Assembly (NCBI GenBank): GCA_947034885.2
Contig: OX344749.2
Coordinates: 54,155,682-54,219,681 of the forward strand
DNA length: 64,000 nucleotides
Direction of reading: 5' to 3'
Source of the DNA: Thuidium tamariscinum
Lineage: Eukaryota; Streptophyta; Bryopsida; Hypnales; Thuidiaceae
How positions within the stretch are numbered: position 1 is the first letter of the stretch; every line of letters begins with the position of its first letter. Below, in pieces: positions 22,801 to 35,881 of this stretch. The position numbers and the translations under genes are program-made. The notes beneath the pieces are model-generated. The model saw nothing but the letters and a program-made list of their open reading frames with translations. It made no database searches and was not told the origin of the DNA.

Positions 22801-24598
22801 GTCATTACTGTACAACACTTGAATGCTGGTTCTTTTTATTTCGGCAGTAGGTGAGTGGGAAACCATTGGGAGAGGAAGGGCACTCGAGGCAGAAGCCAAC
22901 TTAGCGAACTCCTCCTACACGAATAAGCTTAGGCCGGGGAGAAGCAGCCCTTCCCTTTTGCTAAACTCACAGCTGGGGGCTAGTGAGACTTGTGCTGTGT
23001 TGTACTGTACTGTACAGTTCGGTAGTCCGTCTGACGGTCTTGTTGTTGTTGTTGCGGCTGCAGCGCTCAGCCCGGGCGCAGGTGTACGTGGTGTGCTGTG
23101 CTGTATGTTTGGCGCAGCTAAGCTACTCCCTCCCTCCGTTGTATTTGTTCTCATTCTCGCTCGGCTGCTGCATGCGCGCGCGGTCGCTCCTCCCATGGCC
23201 TTGTAAGAGCTCTGCCCTCCCTGCCGCTTCGATCCAGGTAATATCTTTTCTCCTTCTTCACTCTGTCGACCTCCACTTCTCTTCCTACTGCCTTCTTTCA
23301 ACCTTCTCGCACCTTCCTTTGATCAGCAGCCCTCCTTTCCCTCTGCTCGACCGATCTCGACCCTCCCGTTTGGCTTGTATGTGTCCTTGCCAAACATCCG
23401 TTTGTCCTGGCCTCTCTGTACGTGTTCCTTATCATTGGTCAACCTTGCGCCCACTGCATCTACAGGGTTCAACCCCGCAACTCCTTCTCTCACTCTTCCT
23501 CAACCCTCTCCGCTTGATTTTCCATTTGACCTATGCATGCTTTGCAACAAGCCAGCTCGACCAATTTCTTGTCTATCCTCTTTCGGCGTTAGCGCTACGG
23601 CAGGGTCCTGCTCGAAGGGAGTTGACTGCGTGGCTATTGAATGGGTTCAGTGCAGCCACTGGCGCGTTCTTCAGCATGCTAGCCCTTCTTTGCTTACTGG
23701 AACCTCAAAAGTCCAGTTCACAAACGAGCACATGCGTCACCCCTTCGGTTGTCATTCCGCGAGATTTCCATTTGTTGTCCTACAACAGGTAGCCCAACTC
23801 GCTAGCTATGCACACTGTAGAGGTCTGCCCGTCTTTGCTTGCTTCTACTAACTCCGCTTCTTGTTTGCCCTACCCTAGCCTAAGCGAAAGTGTATGCATT
23901 TCCCAAATTTATGTTACCGACTTATCCAAATTTTGAGCACAATGTTTACAGTGTTATGAGGTAGAGTGCGAGAAGCAGGTCGGCAAGTGAACGCTTCCGG
24001 AGGCAAGCTCATTATGGAATTGTTTTCTAACAAACGTACTAACTGCATCTCTAGACTATGAGCATCTCCGCCATAATGTGTCTTATATCGTTAATTTTCA
24101 CGTTAGTATTTCTCTTGATGTTGAAGTCGTTACTATTCCCCGATGAGTTTGAAAGCTGCAAACCTAGCGCGTTCCACTTCTTAATAATATTTGTTGTTGC
24201 CTCTGGACCGAAGGGGAGGAGGTTTTGCCTCGACAGAAGCTACATGTGAGGAAGTTTGAGTAGGACGTTACTTAAAAAGCTAGCTAATACACAAGGACAG
24301 AGGCAGAGCCCCTCGTAGATTGACTGCTTGTTAGAGTCAAGCACAGCGGGTGAGCTAGGTTTCACCAGTCAACTAATCGCTAATCAAGGCAACCCTCAAG
24401 TGTTCAATCGAATTTATGACTAATTAATTCTTTGTATCAGTCTGCTGAGGGCGCAATTCTGTTAAGACTTTTGCGTCAGTGACTTCGAGCGGACTTAGGA
24501 AACGGCCGCAGGAATTTGTGAGCATGATCCCAAGGAAACGTGGTTGCGGCAGTGGTGATTAAAAGCAGATCCGTGAATGTGGGCGGGAGATCGAGAGA
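22801..24598 (+). promoter_or_regulatory. Promoter and long 5' leader of the SPARK/GPI gene
   Basis: GC content is clearly higher than around it, with CT-rich tracts (ctccctccctccgttg near 23,125; ccttctttcaaccttctcgc near 23,290) typical of plant core promoters and 5' UTRs. Strong donor-like sites occur at 23,238 (gatccag|gtaata) and 23,789 (acaacag|gtagcc), so the leader probably contains introns. ORFs of 127-269 codons lie here in different frames. None connects in frame with the coding exons through the visible splice sites, so I treat them as leader or upstream ORFs. The transcription start is unknown. Confidence 0.45.
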
Positions 24599-27500
24599 AT
24601 GAAGGGTTGGTGCTGTGGACACTGCAGCCTGCGGTGGTCTACCCTGCTTCTCTTCTGTAAGCTTTTCTTTCTCTACATGACGCTTATTTTCAAGATTAAA
24701 TTACATTCTTGGCAAGCCCTTCACAGAAGCTATTGGTTCTTATTTTGGTACTTATTATGTTTCTTCACATCGACTGGGATATCGCACATAGTTTGTACGT
24801 CACCTTAATCCTGGAAGGACGGGCGCATGACCACTGATTTCAAGTCTCGCTGAGTGTCCATCACTATGTATGCTGCCAGGCATTTTGCAACTGACTGTCC
24901 ATCACTTTGTCTGCTGCCATTTTGCATCCAGACAGAAATGAAAATTTTTATGATTATTTTTCACAGATGAAGTCATCCGTCTACTACAATCATACATTTA
25001 AAAAAAAATTCAAATCTTTTGAGGAAATTTTTAAATTATTGTGATTTTTTAAGAGAAGAATGAAGAAAATTCATTTGAAATACATGATTTACTCTAAAAG
25101 TGTGAAATATTCTTCATAGAAGAATGTTATTGTGTATAACATCATACTGTAAACCAAACTTATTGTCACTCCCAAATTAGAAAATCAACAACCTTGGTTA
25201 AAGGCCCAAAGTTCATATTGCTATGAAATGCTGAAATTTATTGGTTTTTTTTCAAAATCTCTAACTGTAGTTGAAGCTACATTTGGTTAGCTTCATTTCT
25301 TTAGTTGGAGTCAAATTCAAAAATATATTATTCTTATGGTTAGAATTCTTATCAAGAGAAAATAGCAAGAAATTGCCAACTACACTATAACTTAAGGTGA
25401 TTTGTGGATCAAGCACCTTCTTCTTTAGAAAAGTCAATAATATCATAATGACAAAATTTGCAATACTCTACTGTGAAAATATATTCAAAACAAATATTGG
25501 ATGAAAAAACGTTTTTTGCATGCTACAATTGTAGATGAAGTCATCCAAACCGCCAGGGAGAATTATTGCCCCAGCAGAAAACTCTGAATTTTTGTGTTTG
25601 CCACCCATGATAAAATTTGCAAGTTCTGAATTCATATTTGCAATCAGGGGCCCATAATGAGTTGTGTGTGTGTGATGAAATACAAAATATATGCGGCATA
25701 GAATAGGGGGCAATTTTTATATTTACCCTCATCTGGGGCGATAAGGGGGTCAATCCTCCTTTGTTAAAGATTTGAGTCATTTTTTTTAACGAAAAAGCCG
25801 GATTGAGGTGGGAATAAGGCCCTTTTTAGGTTTCTCGATTTCAGGTTTAGACTGCGCCCCAACTTCATATGTAGCTGGATTGTGAGTTAACGGCTGCTAG
25901 ATTGATTTGTAATGTATAGCGACTTAGACATGCGGATCTGCATGTGTGCGCAGTGCTATTGTGCCCGTTGCAGGGTGCGTTCTCGACTGGTCATCGTCAA
26001 GGCCCCAGGAGCCAGGTTGGCCTGCAGCTGATTCAGGCTTACTCCCCTTCTCCCTCTCAGTTGCCTAGTTCTCCTGCTCCGAGTCTTCTCATTCCAACCG
26101 CTTCTCCAATTGTATTTTCTCCAAATTATGAACCCAGCGAGGCCCCCTCAGGGTTCATGCCCTTTGTGGCCCCTTCTCCGCTGGAGATCCCAGTCATCAC
26201 CAATCCAACTACACCAGAATTATCAGGTAGTCCCTGTTTTCTAGTTACCTTGTACTCTTACTGTGGCTGCTACCCTGAATCACAAGTAGGAACCATTCCT
26301 TCAGTTGGTCCTGCATGCGCTTAATGTCCTAGCTAGACTGCGAAGCATTATCGTCTTTCTCACAGTGCCTCTTCTGCTTGTGGATTAGGTTTGTGTCCTT
26401 TCAATTTTACAGCTTTAGAAGATACTCTCGTTCGAACTGCTGGGGATTGCCCAGCCCCTTTGGCACTCTATGTTGGAAGTGTCATCTGCTGCCCACAACT
26501 CGAAAGCCTTTTTCAGGTCTCCTTGGGTCTGTACAGCATAGATTCAGGCAATCTTGGGCTCAACCGCACAGAAGCGGCTTACTGCTTTTCAGACACGGAA
26601 AATCTTATGGCTAGTTTGGGAGCCAATACATCTGTAGGAGATCTTTGCGCTGCCCAACCTGCTAATCTTACCAGCGGCCTATGCCCAGTTACCAAAGTTA
26701 GCCAACTTCAAGATATTGTAAACACTACAATGTTATTGGACGCATGCCAATCAGTGGATCCTTTGAAGGAGTGTACCGAGGAACCGACTTGCCAATCGCA
26801 AATCACATATGTGGCGTCTCAGATGGCTGGTGAGCTTGTGGACAGTTCGGGCCATTTTAATGGAAGCATTGTGCCACCAGGTGGTAAATCCTCTCTCTAA
26901 CTCCAGAACTTGTGCCTTGTCTCAGCATGTCAAAACGCTACAGTTTGGGAAACTGACCAATCGAACATTTGGCAACTCCTAATTTTGATACTGAATGTAC
27001 AGAAGTAGACTTTATGGTCAACATCCGCTGAGAACTTAAGCAGGAAGAATCGCGAATTTGCTAGAAGAAGAAATTGTAACTCATTTATTTCACCACTGTC
27101 TTAATAATTTCTCATAAATTATATCTCCGATATGACACATTGTAACTGGCGTAAAGTCCGCTTGTCTCCCTAATATTTGTCGGCTTTGTTTGCTCTCATT
27201 AAGTGCCCTGAGTTTGTGAAATAAGCAGGTGAACAGCAGGTGGTCGTTGACTGCAAAAATATGGTCCTTGCATGGTTGGCAAGTAAGCTGGGTCCGACGG
27301 CAGCTAACAACATGTTACGCAATCTAATCAGTTGCCGTGTCAACAAAGGTACAAGAACGAATCTCTGTAGTAGTAAATGCATTCTGAACTTTGTCACAGA
27401 TGTGGTAATTTCTAGCTGAGGCGTGTATTATTTTCCAAAGTTGCTAGTACTCTGCGAAGCAATGCTACAATCTCTTAGAAGAGGGCAGGTAACTGCAGCA

Positions 27501-29611
27501 GTGAATGTCTGTATCTTGTGTAAAGGGCTTTCGTGTGCTTGCAGATCGAGATTCATTTAGATTTTGGATAGAATAGGCCAGTTGTAGTTTATTTAGATGC
27601 TCCGACTGGTTTGGACATAGGAATTCGGTATATTTGGTTTGTTCTTCTAATTTCCTCTCGTCGTGCTCATGCGTTTCTGAAACTGGGTTTCTCTCACGTC
27701 AGAGCCCCCTGTCGAGGTGAAAGTCTGGGGCTCTCCAGCTTAAACGCGTCATCTTTCACTTCATTTTCGTGAGCTAGACTGGTGATTGCCACCTGTGCTA
27801 CCAGCTCATAGCTACCTGTCTTTGTTTGCAGAATGTCCTCTGAAGTTTGGAGATCCCATGCCTGTTGCCAAATCATGTGGCTGCTCAATAAAACCGTCCA
27901 ATATCTCTTGTTGTAGAGCCCTTGAAAGTTACTTACTGGAAGTGCAGCAACAGATGCTAATAACTAATTTGCAAGCGCTGCGCTGCGTGACACTCTTGGC
28001 TTCCGTGCTTCAAAATTTGTCCGTCTCTGCAGATATCTACTCCCTCTGCGGAATTGACCTCAAGGATTTTTCTCTGCAAGGTTCGGTCTGTTCTCTGCGC
28101 CTCGTGCTTTTGGACTCTTCGAGATATGTTGTCACTTCAGGATCTATCAATTAGCTGGTTTTGCAGATTTTTGTATAAACCAAAAATTCAGCAGTCATGA
28201 TGATTGAGGCTTTGAGTTCTTTCATTTCCTTGTCCCAAGTATTAAAATCAGCGTTGAGGTTTTTCGAAGATTTTCTGCACACCGTAGCAAAGTACTTTGG
28301 ATTCCACGTCATTTTCCGGATTAGATGTTATATTCTTACCTTCACAATTATGTCTCACTGTCTGTCGTATCGTAGAACTGAAGCATCACACGTAATCAAT
28401 TCTAACGACTTGTATTGTCCTGTTTCCATATGTATTGACCGCTTGCCAAGCAGGAGTGGGGGGACAAGGTATAATTTGAACTTGGCTGTTTGTCTTTGCC
28501 CGGTTTGATTCTCTTGAAGGATCGCAGAACGCGTGCTACCATATTCATACTCTATTTATTGCATTCGACAAACATACCCTAAATTTTATTCACTTCCGGT
28601 GGCGCAGTGAAATTGGAGTACATGAACATTTAATATGTTGAAAGAAGTGCAAGTTGATGTGGAAATGATACGTGCAGGTTGTTTACTTTCAAGTTTACCT
28701 TCCGACATTGTGAGCAATGTCACAGGCATCGACTTCACCTGCGATTTGAATGACAACATTGCAGCTCCCTGGGTCCGCACTCTTGACAGTAATGCAGCGC
28801 ATTCAATCTGCGGTCAACGTAAGTACCTACTACCTTGTCCTTGGTAAGTTTATTTGATGCTTTGGCCAAGTACGACATTTAGGATAAATAGGTGTATTAT
28901 GCCGTACGACAGGTTCCTATGAATCGAGGCCCGTACAGTACATAATATATTGTGCTGATACGCCAAAATGATCCGATCAATCACTTGAGAGAATGTAAAT
29001 TAATGGAGCTACAGTAGTGCACTTACATGAGTTCGGACTCCCGATCTGTCATTCCCGCTGCCGCTGAAACAAGCTGGACTGGGCTTGTCCAATAAGTGCA
29101 CACCAAAGAACTCGGGATCTGTTCAAGTGCCTCCAAGATGCTCTTTGAAATTAGTATGGGTTCAAATTTAACCCCTTGAAAAATCTGATCTTTGGCATGT
29201 CTGCGCAGCACCAGTAGCTCTTCCAGCACTTCCAGAAACGTCAGGGGCTTCCTTGTTTTTTGGTAAGTTCAGTTCTAGTTAAAAGCAATTTTTGTGACTT
29301 ACCAGTTTGCCCTCTTTGTGTCTAACTTGTGAAACGGTACTTCCGAAGCTCAGCTCTTGCAACATCAAGAGTGAAAAACAGATGAGTATTCGAGATATAC
29401 CATCTGAACTGTTTTAAGCACAACCTGAACTGTTTAGAATTACAGAGTTCTTCATGACTCAGGGACACAAAGTTGAAATCTCTTCTATTGTTTGTGAACG
29501 TACGAGAAATTTCGAGCTGACAAATATGTTTGATCAACTGTAGGTCATATGAGAGAGAACATCCTCATCATGGCGTCATGCGTCGTGTTTATTATAGCTA
29601 TGCGGTGGTAG
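24599..29611 (+). CDS. SPARK-domain GPI-anchored protein, At1g61900-like, 8 coding exons
   Basis: Model: 24599-24656, 25954-26226, 26389-26880, 27229-27348, 27832-28080, 28678-28818, 29209-29262, 29544-29611; 1,455 nt, 484 residues, all seven introns phase 1 and GT-AG. Residues 1-30 form a signal peptide (MKGWCCGHCSLRWSTLLLF, continuing LLLCPLQ across intron 1). Then comes a Pro/Ser-rich linker (YSPSPSQLPSSPAPSLL). From about residue 111 the Cys-rich SPARK region follows: CPFNFTALEDTL, VICCPQLESL, CDxxxS-type spacing, LASKLGPTAANNMLR, ISCRVNK, MLITNLQALRC, LKDFSLQ, GCLLSSLPSDIV, DLNDNIAAPW. The tail PALPETSGAS precedes a short hydrophobic end (ENILIMASCVVFIIAMRW), a GPI signal. N-glycosylation sites are frequent. 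Residue order follows Arabidopsis At1g61900 throughout. Predicted at the outer plasma membrane; biochemical role unknown. Exon 3 could end three bases later (26,883). The start is chosen because only it gives a signal peptide in frame. Confidence 0.85.
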
Positions 29612-30150
29612 TCATTAAAAGTTAATACCTCTGAATTATTGCAACTACAGATCATTCTTTATTTCAACCAAACAAAGTTGGTTAGCACAGTTTGTTCGGT
29701 CTTTTGCGCTCGGAGAGACAGCTTCGATATCGTTTTTGTTTGATTGTGGAGCCTGTGACCTGCTCCTATGTTGTAAATCTCCAAATACAAGCAACAATAT
29801 TGATCATTTCTTGCAGTAAGTTGTATTTTCTCAAGACGTCTAGGCAATTGCCACCTATCCGTCTTGCAGACTTCATCAGGCGGCATCATTTGAAGCTCTA
29901 AAACCTGCTTATGAATGGCTTTCGTATGTTTGTGTAAGATATCTGCAGATTCATTTGCGTATTGAATCATAAAGTGTGCATTAACCTTTGATTCAATGTA
30001 CTCTTGCAAATGAAGTCTTTGGCGGAAGCAAATGAGAAACTGTCTGATTTTGTGGAATTATGGGATTTTGCCTAGGACTCAGACTAGGCATTTTCCCTCA
30101 ACTTCATGGTCCATGTCCTATGGGAATCCAATTGTAATCATGGTCGTGTG
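29612..30150 (+). other. Probable 3' UTR and flank of the GPI-protein gene
   Basis: No further coding signal in frame. The minus-strand ORF at 29,659-30,009 has no recognisable domain and lies where the 3' UTR is expected. The polyadenylation site was not fixed. Confidence 0.3.
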
Positions 30151-33100
30151 CTGAACTCATTGGAGAAAAGTAGGGAGGGTTGTTTTATGCTACTCTATTT
30201 CAATCATAAATTTGGAAAAAGGAGTGGATTTTTGGTGCACTTTGTTCTCATATAGGACTTATTATGTAAATGATGATTTTGAAGCAAGTTTTGTAATGAT
30301 TTTTATGAAACAAAGTACATATATGTTCACTAAAAACTTTGTTGTATACATGAGCTATATCTTCTTTTATTTCAATTTGAAAAAAAAAATGCATTGTAAA
30401 GATTAACCCTAGAGAGTCTGGAATCATATACAGAATTAACGATTCGGGAAAAGTCATTAAAAAGTACTATTTGGAAGAATATTTGGAGATTGTGATATAA
30501 ACAAAATTTGTAAATTTTGAGTTTTAGATTTTGGCATCCATATGGTTAGATTCCCTAATGCTTTCTCCAATATTTTTCTATAAATTTTGAAAGGAAGATT
30601 TCAAAATTTCTTCAAATTCAATTACAAGCAAAATATGGTAATTTTTTCCAGTAAAACTTGTTGGAGTAGGTTTGAAATGAGGTTATCTTCATATGGTGAT
30701 TTTTTGTTATTTTTTTGTTCTTTAAGTCTATGACTTCATTTTTACAAATTTGGTTTTGCACTATAGTAAGGTAAGTCAATGACTTGACGTACTTCCACAT
30801 TTATAATTTTAGAAAATTATATACTCTAGTAATAACAAATCCAACCCTTGGATAGAACAAAAACTTTATAAAGAATTTCTAAAAATTAGGATGACTTCCA
30901 TCCAAGTAGTAACAAGACAAAAAAGTAATTTCAAATTTGTTCATTGTCCAAAAACTAGACAATGGCGTGCTCCATGGTTAAGTGATTTGAGAACCCAATA
31001 TTAAAACTATTTCAAACTAGAAAGAAAAATGGCATTTTATAGATTTAGTGGTTGAATCTTGTTTTTCCAAATTAACTTCTGGATAGAAAGTGAGTGCAAG
31101 TTAAATTTTAAATTGAAAAGAAAAATGTAGATGAGTAATTTCTTACACACATGATCTTTACATTTTAAAATTATTTATAAATGCAATTTCTTGAAAATCA
31201 ATTATTTGAATTTTTTTTCTCATTTAAATTATATAGGAATAGCTTCAAAAGAAATTTTATACTTGGAGTTGAAAAAATATTTTCATTTTCCTTCAATTAT
31301 AGATTGTAGAAGGAATAGAAGTAATCTCAAGCCATAAATCTATTAAAACATAATCTCAATATACCTCTTAAAAAAATGTAAAAAGATGTATTGTTAGTCA
31401 CTCAACTAGGGATCATTTCAAGATCCAAATATGATACAATTCCTAATAGAGTATTGTATCAAACCACTAGAAATTAAAAAATTGGAGTTCAAAAAATATT
31501 TTCATTTTCCTTCAAATGTAAACTACAAGGCACCTTTGAAAATGCCATCTATCATTGCCTTACTCCAAACACCCCTTAAAGACTACTAAATTACTATTTT
31601 CTAAATCACTTGTACATAGAGAGTAGCTTGAAAATCAAAGTGTAGAGGATCAACAATGATTTTGATCAAATATTTATATTGCAAGCATTCAATCATAGGA
31701 TAGCCTAGCCATAGCTAGATGTGCCTTAGTCTCCAAAGAGAAAGAGAAGAAAATTTTAGTCAAGTCAAGAAAACTTGGATCGTAAGGATACACTTAGAAG
31801 ATTCAAAAAAGACAACTACCTATGCCCAATTAACCCCTAAATGCTACTAATGCCATTTTCTTTACAAACTTCTCCTTTGTTAAGATTCATCCTCAATTAT
31901 ATCTAACCACCTTGTCTGGTGTTTGGATTTAGATATCATATCTTCGTTAGTTATTCAAGGAGATTTTATAAACTTATCAAATGATGAGTTCTAGGTTCAC
32001 GAGTGAATGAATATCGGCATTCCAAAATGCAAAGGGCCTCTGCATTGACTTTGGAATACGATGTGTATTACATTGTATAACATTCAGGGCACGCTTGTTG
32101 GAGAAGGCACTTGTCTTAGTATAAACTCAAACCTTGTGTTGGGTGCCAACAACCCTCTCAGTGATACTTATGTCACAATTCACATCTCAAAAATACATTT
32201 TGAGGAGGACATCCCCCAAGATCAGATCTATTCATTGATGGCTTAGCCAATTGATTATATCCACTATCGAGGAGCTAGCCTACATGACCACAAGACCTGG
32301 AATAAATTTTAATCGCCTATAAGCAAGTATTTTGAACCCAACATTGTTGACATTTTCTCATTCAACCTTATACAAGTGTTGCTTGAAATTCACTTTGTAG
32401 GACTAGCTTGAAAGCAAAAGAACTCTTCACCAAAGAGTCCATCAATGCAGTCTTGAGCAAAATCTACTCTAATAGAAATTGCATTCAACCATTTTTTAAG
32501 GAGAAAATTTGGGCATTAAATGTTTAAAGCTTGTGAAATGCAACAATTTTTCTCTATTAATATTTAGTTTGTCCAAATGATGAATAATTTTTTTTTGTAA
32601 TTCTGTGTACCTCTCATTCAATCAAAGATGGGACATTGTAGACAATAAAGGCTTCTATGAGACTATCTTGTATTGGGTCATTATAAGAAGTAACTCGCAT
32701 TTCCAGTTCTTTTGTCTAGAAGTGAATTTGCCAATTGCTATATTTTTAAAGGAATGCATGTTTTGCCTAGAGGGTGATTGCAAGAAATACTTGTCCTATT
32801 TTTTTATACCCTTAGCCTTAGATAGGTGGTTTCTTACTCATGATTTTTGCATTATTAGTCCATTTTTCATGAAACTTTAAATGCATGTACACATAATAGT
32901 TTCGGACACCACCAAATTTTTAAAATTTTTAATAATCATTTTACTATTTTGAAATAGCCCCCAATTGGATGTCTACCTTAGACATTTAGGTTTTTTTTGC
33001 ACTATTTCTCAAAAATGAAACATTGAACTATCTATTTTCATGGTATTTTTTATCACTCTTTGAGTATGAATAACTTCTAGAAGTAAATATTTTTAGACTT

Positions 33101-33729
33101 GAATTTTTGCACAACTTAGTTTTTTGATGCTTTACAATTTATACATATCTTATTTTATTTTCAAAAAATGTGTTCTAAAAATCACAATATTCTAGTATGA
33201 AGGCCACTTTGAGCCAAAAGCCCAAAACCGGTAAGTGATTCTTTCAACGACCCTAGAAGGCTACAACAAAGAACGTAATTCAAGAGTTACAAATTGTAAT
33301 GGTATTTGGTGTTATTTAACCAAAAAATTCATTTCAGATGATGGCAAGAAAATTATTTATATTTTGAGCAACCAATTTTTGATTGAAGAAAGGAAGCTGA
33401 CGTGAATTTTAAAAGCATGGAAGAGGATATTGAAATTCATGCAATATGAAGGTACAATATAGAGGTACTTCAATAACTTAAGTACAATAAAAAGCCATAG
33501 AAGTGGAATGTCCCAAATCAACCACTAAATTATAATAGATGTAGACATAATGTAGACATAAACCTTCAAGTAGTGGTTGGAACTCCATCAACCTATGATT
33601 GTGGTGAAGGAAGTGGCTCCCAAAATGACCTGCATGTCAGGGAGTGAACTTCTAAGTTAGAACTCTTTTTGTTTACCATCATTCTCATGATGGTGAAAAA
33701 AAAGTAAGGCCTTTTGGGTTTGCCTACAT
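30151..33729. other. AT-rich intergenic DNA
   Basis: No gene, no long repeat. Many A/T runs. Short ORFs are consistent with chance. A 24 bp sequence at 33,536-33,560 (ataatagatgtagacataat and on) is inverted at 33,727-33,750, about 170 bases away. Confidence 0.4.
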
Positions 33730-35881
33730 TATGTCTACATCTATTATGGCTACCCACTTGAAGGGGCTTGTCAAAATATCCACCAAAACATTGGAAGAAA
33801 AATGTCGTCCTTCCTTTGTTTTGCAGACTTTTTTCATGAGCCTTAGACCAATATTGATAATTTCCTCAAGGTCTGTTTCCCAATTCAATTGAAAGCTAGC
33901 AAGTCCCTTTTCCAAATCATGTTGGCCTTGTCGCCAACTCCAAATCAAGTCTCGGCCCTACAATGTGACTTCTGCAGTTGTATCACTATTGTATTTCCAA
34001 GAAAGAGGCATGTATGTCATCAAGTTAAATAAGAAATATAAGCAATTGTGGAATGGCGTAGAACAAATCACGAAATGTCATCTGATCAGACATTGTATGA
34101 TGAGATACTAAGGGTAGTACACATGTGCACAAGATCCAAGAGCTCAACCTCCTTTAGGGCCAAATTGCTCAAGACATATTGGGCATTTGGTATGGTCCAA
34201 CACAAATTGTGCAGGCTTTGGCGACAATAGCTTTTGTTGCTTCACTATTGAGTGACTGGACTTTTGATTTTTGTAGTCACAACCACTTTGACTCCAATCT
34301 ATTACATCCCCTTTGAGCAAGTCAAGCATGGGCATGTTATTAGGAAACATGTTGTCCATCAATGCCCAAGATGTGAGCCCATTTTTGTGCTTGGGAAGAT
34401 TTGCAACAGAAATTTTGGAAACTTTATCCAACTCCGTTGCAACTTGTTGAGATCTATCCTTAGAGAGGATGCAAGCCAAATTACAATGATAATATGTGGC
34501 TTCCGGTTGAGCCAGTTGAGTTTTGAGTTTTTTATTTTCTTCTCCAAGTTGCACATCCTCCTTCCTTGGTACAACAAAGCTCTCCCCAGGAAAAGAAAGT
34601 GAATTTTGTGTGTCAAGCACATCAATTGGGGCTTGGGTAGTACCTTTGGTCAAGGCCAAAGGAAATACACTTGGAATAATGAATGAACGCTTATGCTTGG
34701 CAAGAGGCGAATGAGTTGACACATTGCAAGTAAAGTCCACCACAATTGGGTCCACTTTATGGAGGTCAAAGGCGTCATCCATATCCAATAAATTCAAATT
34801 GTCATGGTCTTTATCTTTGAGGCATTTTAGCTCCATAGATTGCCGGGAGATGAGAATCTCTTTTTCTATACACTACGATTGTAATTTCTTGATTTCATGT
34901 TGAAGTAAAGAAATGATGGCATATTTGGTCTCCAAGAGGTCGAGAGCCTATGCCATGGCCATATTGATGTCTTCATTTAGAATGGCCGCCGTTGGATGAA
35001 TGGAGGTATGCATTGTCTCATCCATGGGCATGTCCCCTTCTGGCCCAAAATCAAAGACATCCTTTCCTTGTTGGGGAGGCAATGGTGTCCTTGAAATTGT
35101 CATGGGATTTGATCCAGGTCCTACTCGGTTGATGGAACATCACACTCAAGATTCTTGCCTCTCTTTCGTTTAGTAGATGCTGAAGTAGGCTCCACATTGG
35201 CATTTTAAACTTCGACAGGAGCAAGTGGTGACTGTGCAACTCATATTGCTCTTGGACCCCGCGTACCATCTGAATCGTTGTCTTCTTCAGATTTCCTCAA
35301 TCTCAAGTTCTCTTATTTCTTGGCTTCTATATGCACTTCGAACAACTCCAAGTCCACCCTTTGAAAAAGGTAAAATACCTCTTGGGATGGAAACCACCCT
35401 CTAGACGTGTGATGTACGCTGTGTCTGGGGTTGTGCTCCAATCAACTTATTTATTTAATGCAACCTCAACATATACTCCTCTAGCGATGAAGAGGGGGAC
35501 TTCGTTCCTTTCCACATAGATGCTCCTGTAAAGGGTTTGCGATGATTCTATGCATCTTTGAAGGAAGTCCAGATTTTCGCAATACTTCAAATTTGCCTTG
35601 TTGGTATGTTGGTTATAATGATGGCACTACTCTGGAAATAACTTGTCAATGTGGCACCATTCGATGTAATTTTTGCAAGTTTGAATTGTCCAAGGCTCAA
35701 CTTCTTCCATCTAACCTTTGAAAGCAATGTGGTTTTTGCTACGTAGCACATGCCATGGCTTTCAATAAAAGTTCCCTCTACGCTTCTGATGTTTGTCTTT
35801 GGTAGCCTTCTCTGACTCTCCAGCTCTTCCTGTAGGAGTTGAGGTAGGTATTATTTCACCACTACTTTCTACAGTGGCCAT
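33730..35881 (-). pseudogene. RING-finger protein pseudogene
   Basis: Minus strand. The N-terminus opens MATVESSGEIIPTSTPTG at 35,881, followed by a conserved-looking domain (PWHVLRSKNHIAFKG, WTIQTCKNYIEWCHIDKLFP) interrupted by several in-frame stops. The longest open stretch (34,144-34,836) is Lys/Glu/Leu-rich with a likely coiled coil and ends in the first half of a RING finger (HTKCPICLEQFGPKGG, near 34,145-34,190). After a stop, the second half is recognisable (GSCAHVYYP, then CSTPFHNCLYFLFNL), followed by a C-terminal domain (WSWRQGQHDLEKGLASFQLN, EGRHFSSN) to about 33,740. The family appears to be a plant ubiquitin-ligase-like protein of unknown role. Many stops show that it is dead. 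Single-exon layout suggests either an intronless family or a retrocopy. Confidence 0.55.

Noticed and set aside
22983-23792. 269-codon ORF as the N-terminus of the SPARK/GPI protein
   Set aside because: Its phase at the only good donor does not fit the acceptor of exon 2, it would lack a clear signal peptide, and the 24,599 start gives a perfect one in frame.
24058-24249. Hydrophobic 63-codon ORF that looks like a membrane peptide
   Set aside because: No splice connection to the coding exons and no conservation evidence. Probably leader or intron sequence.
29659-30009. 116-codon minus-strand ORF after the SPARK/GPI gene
   Set aside because: No domain, and it lies in the expected 3' UTR. Likely chance.
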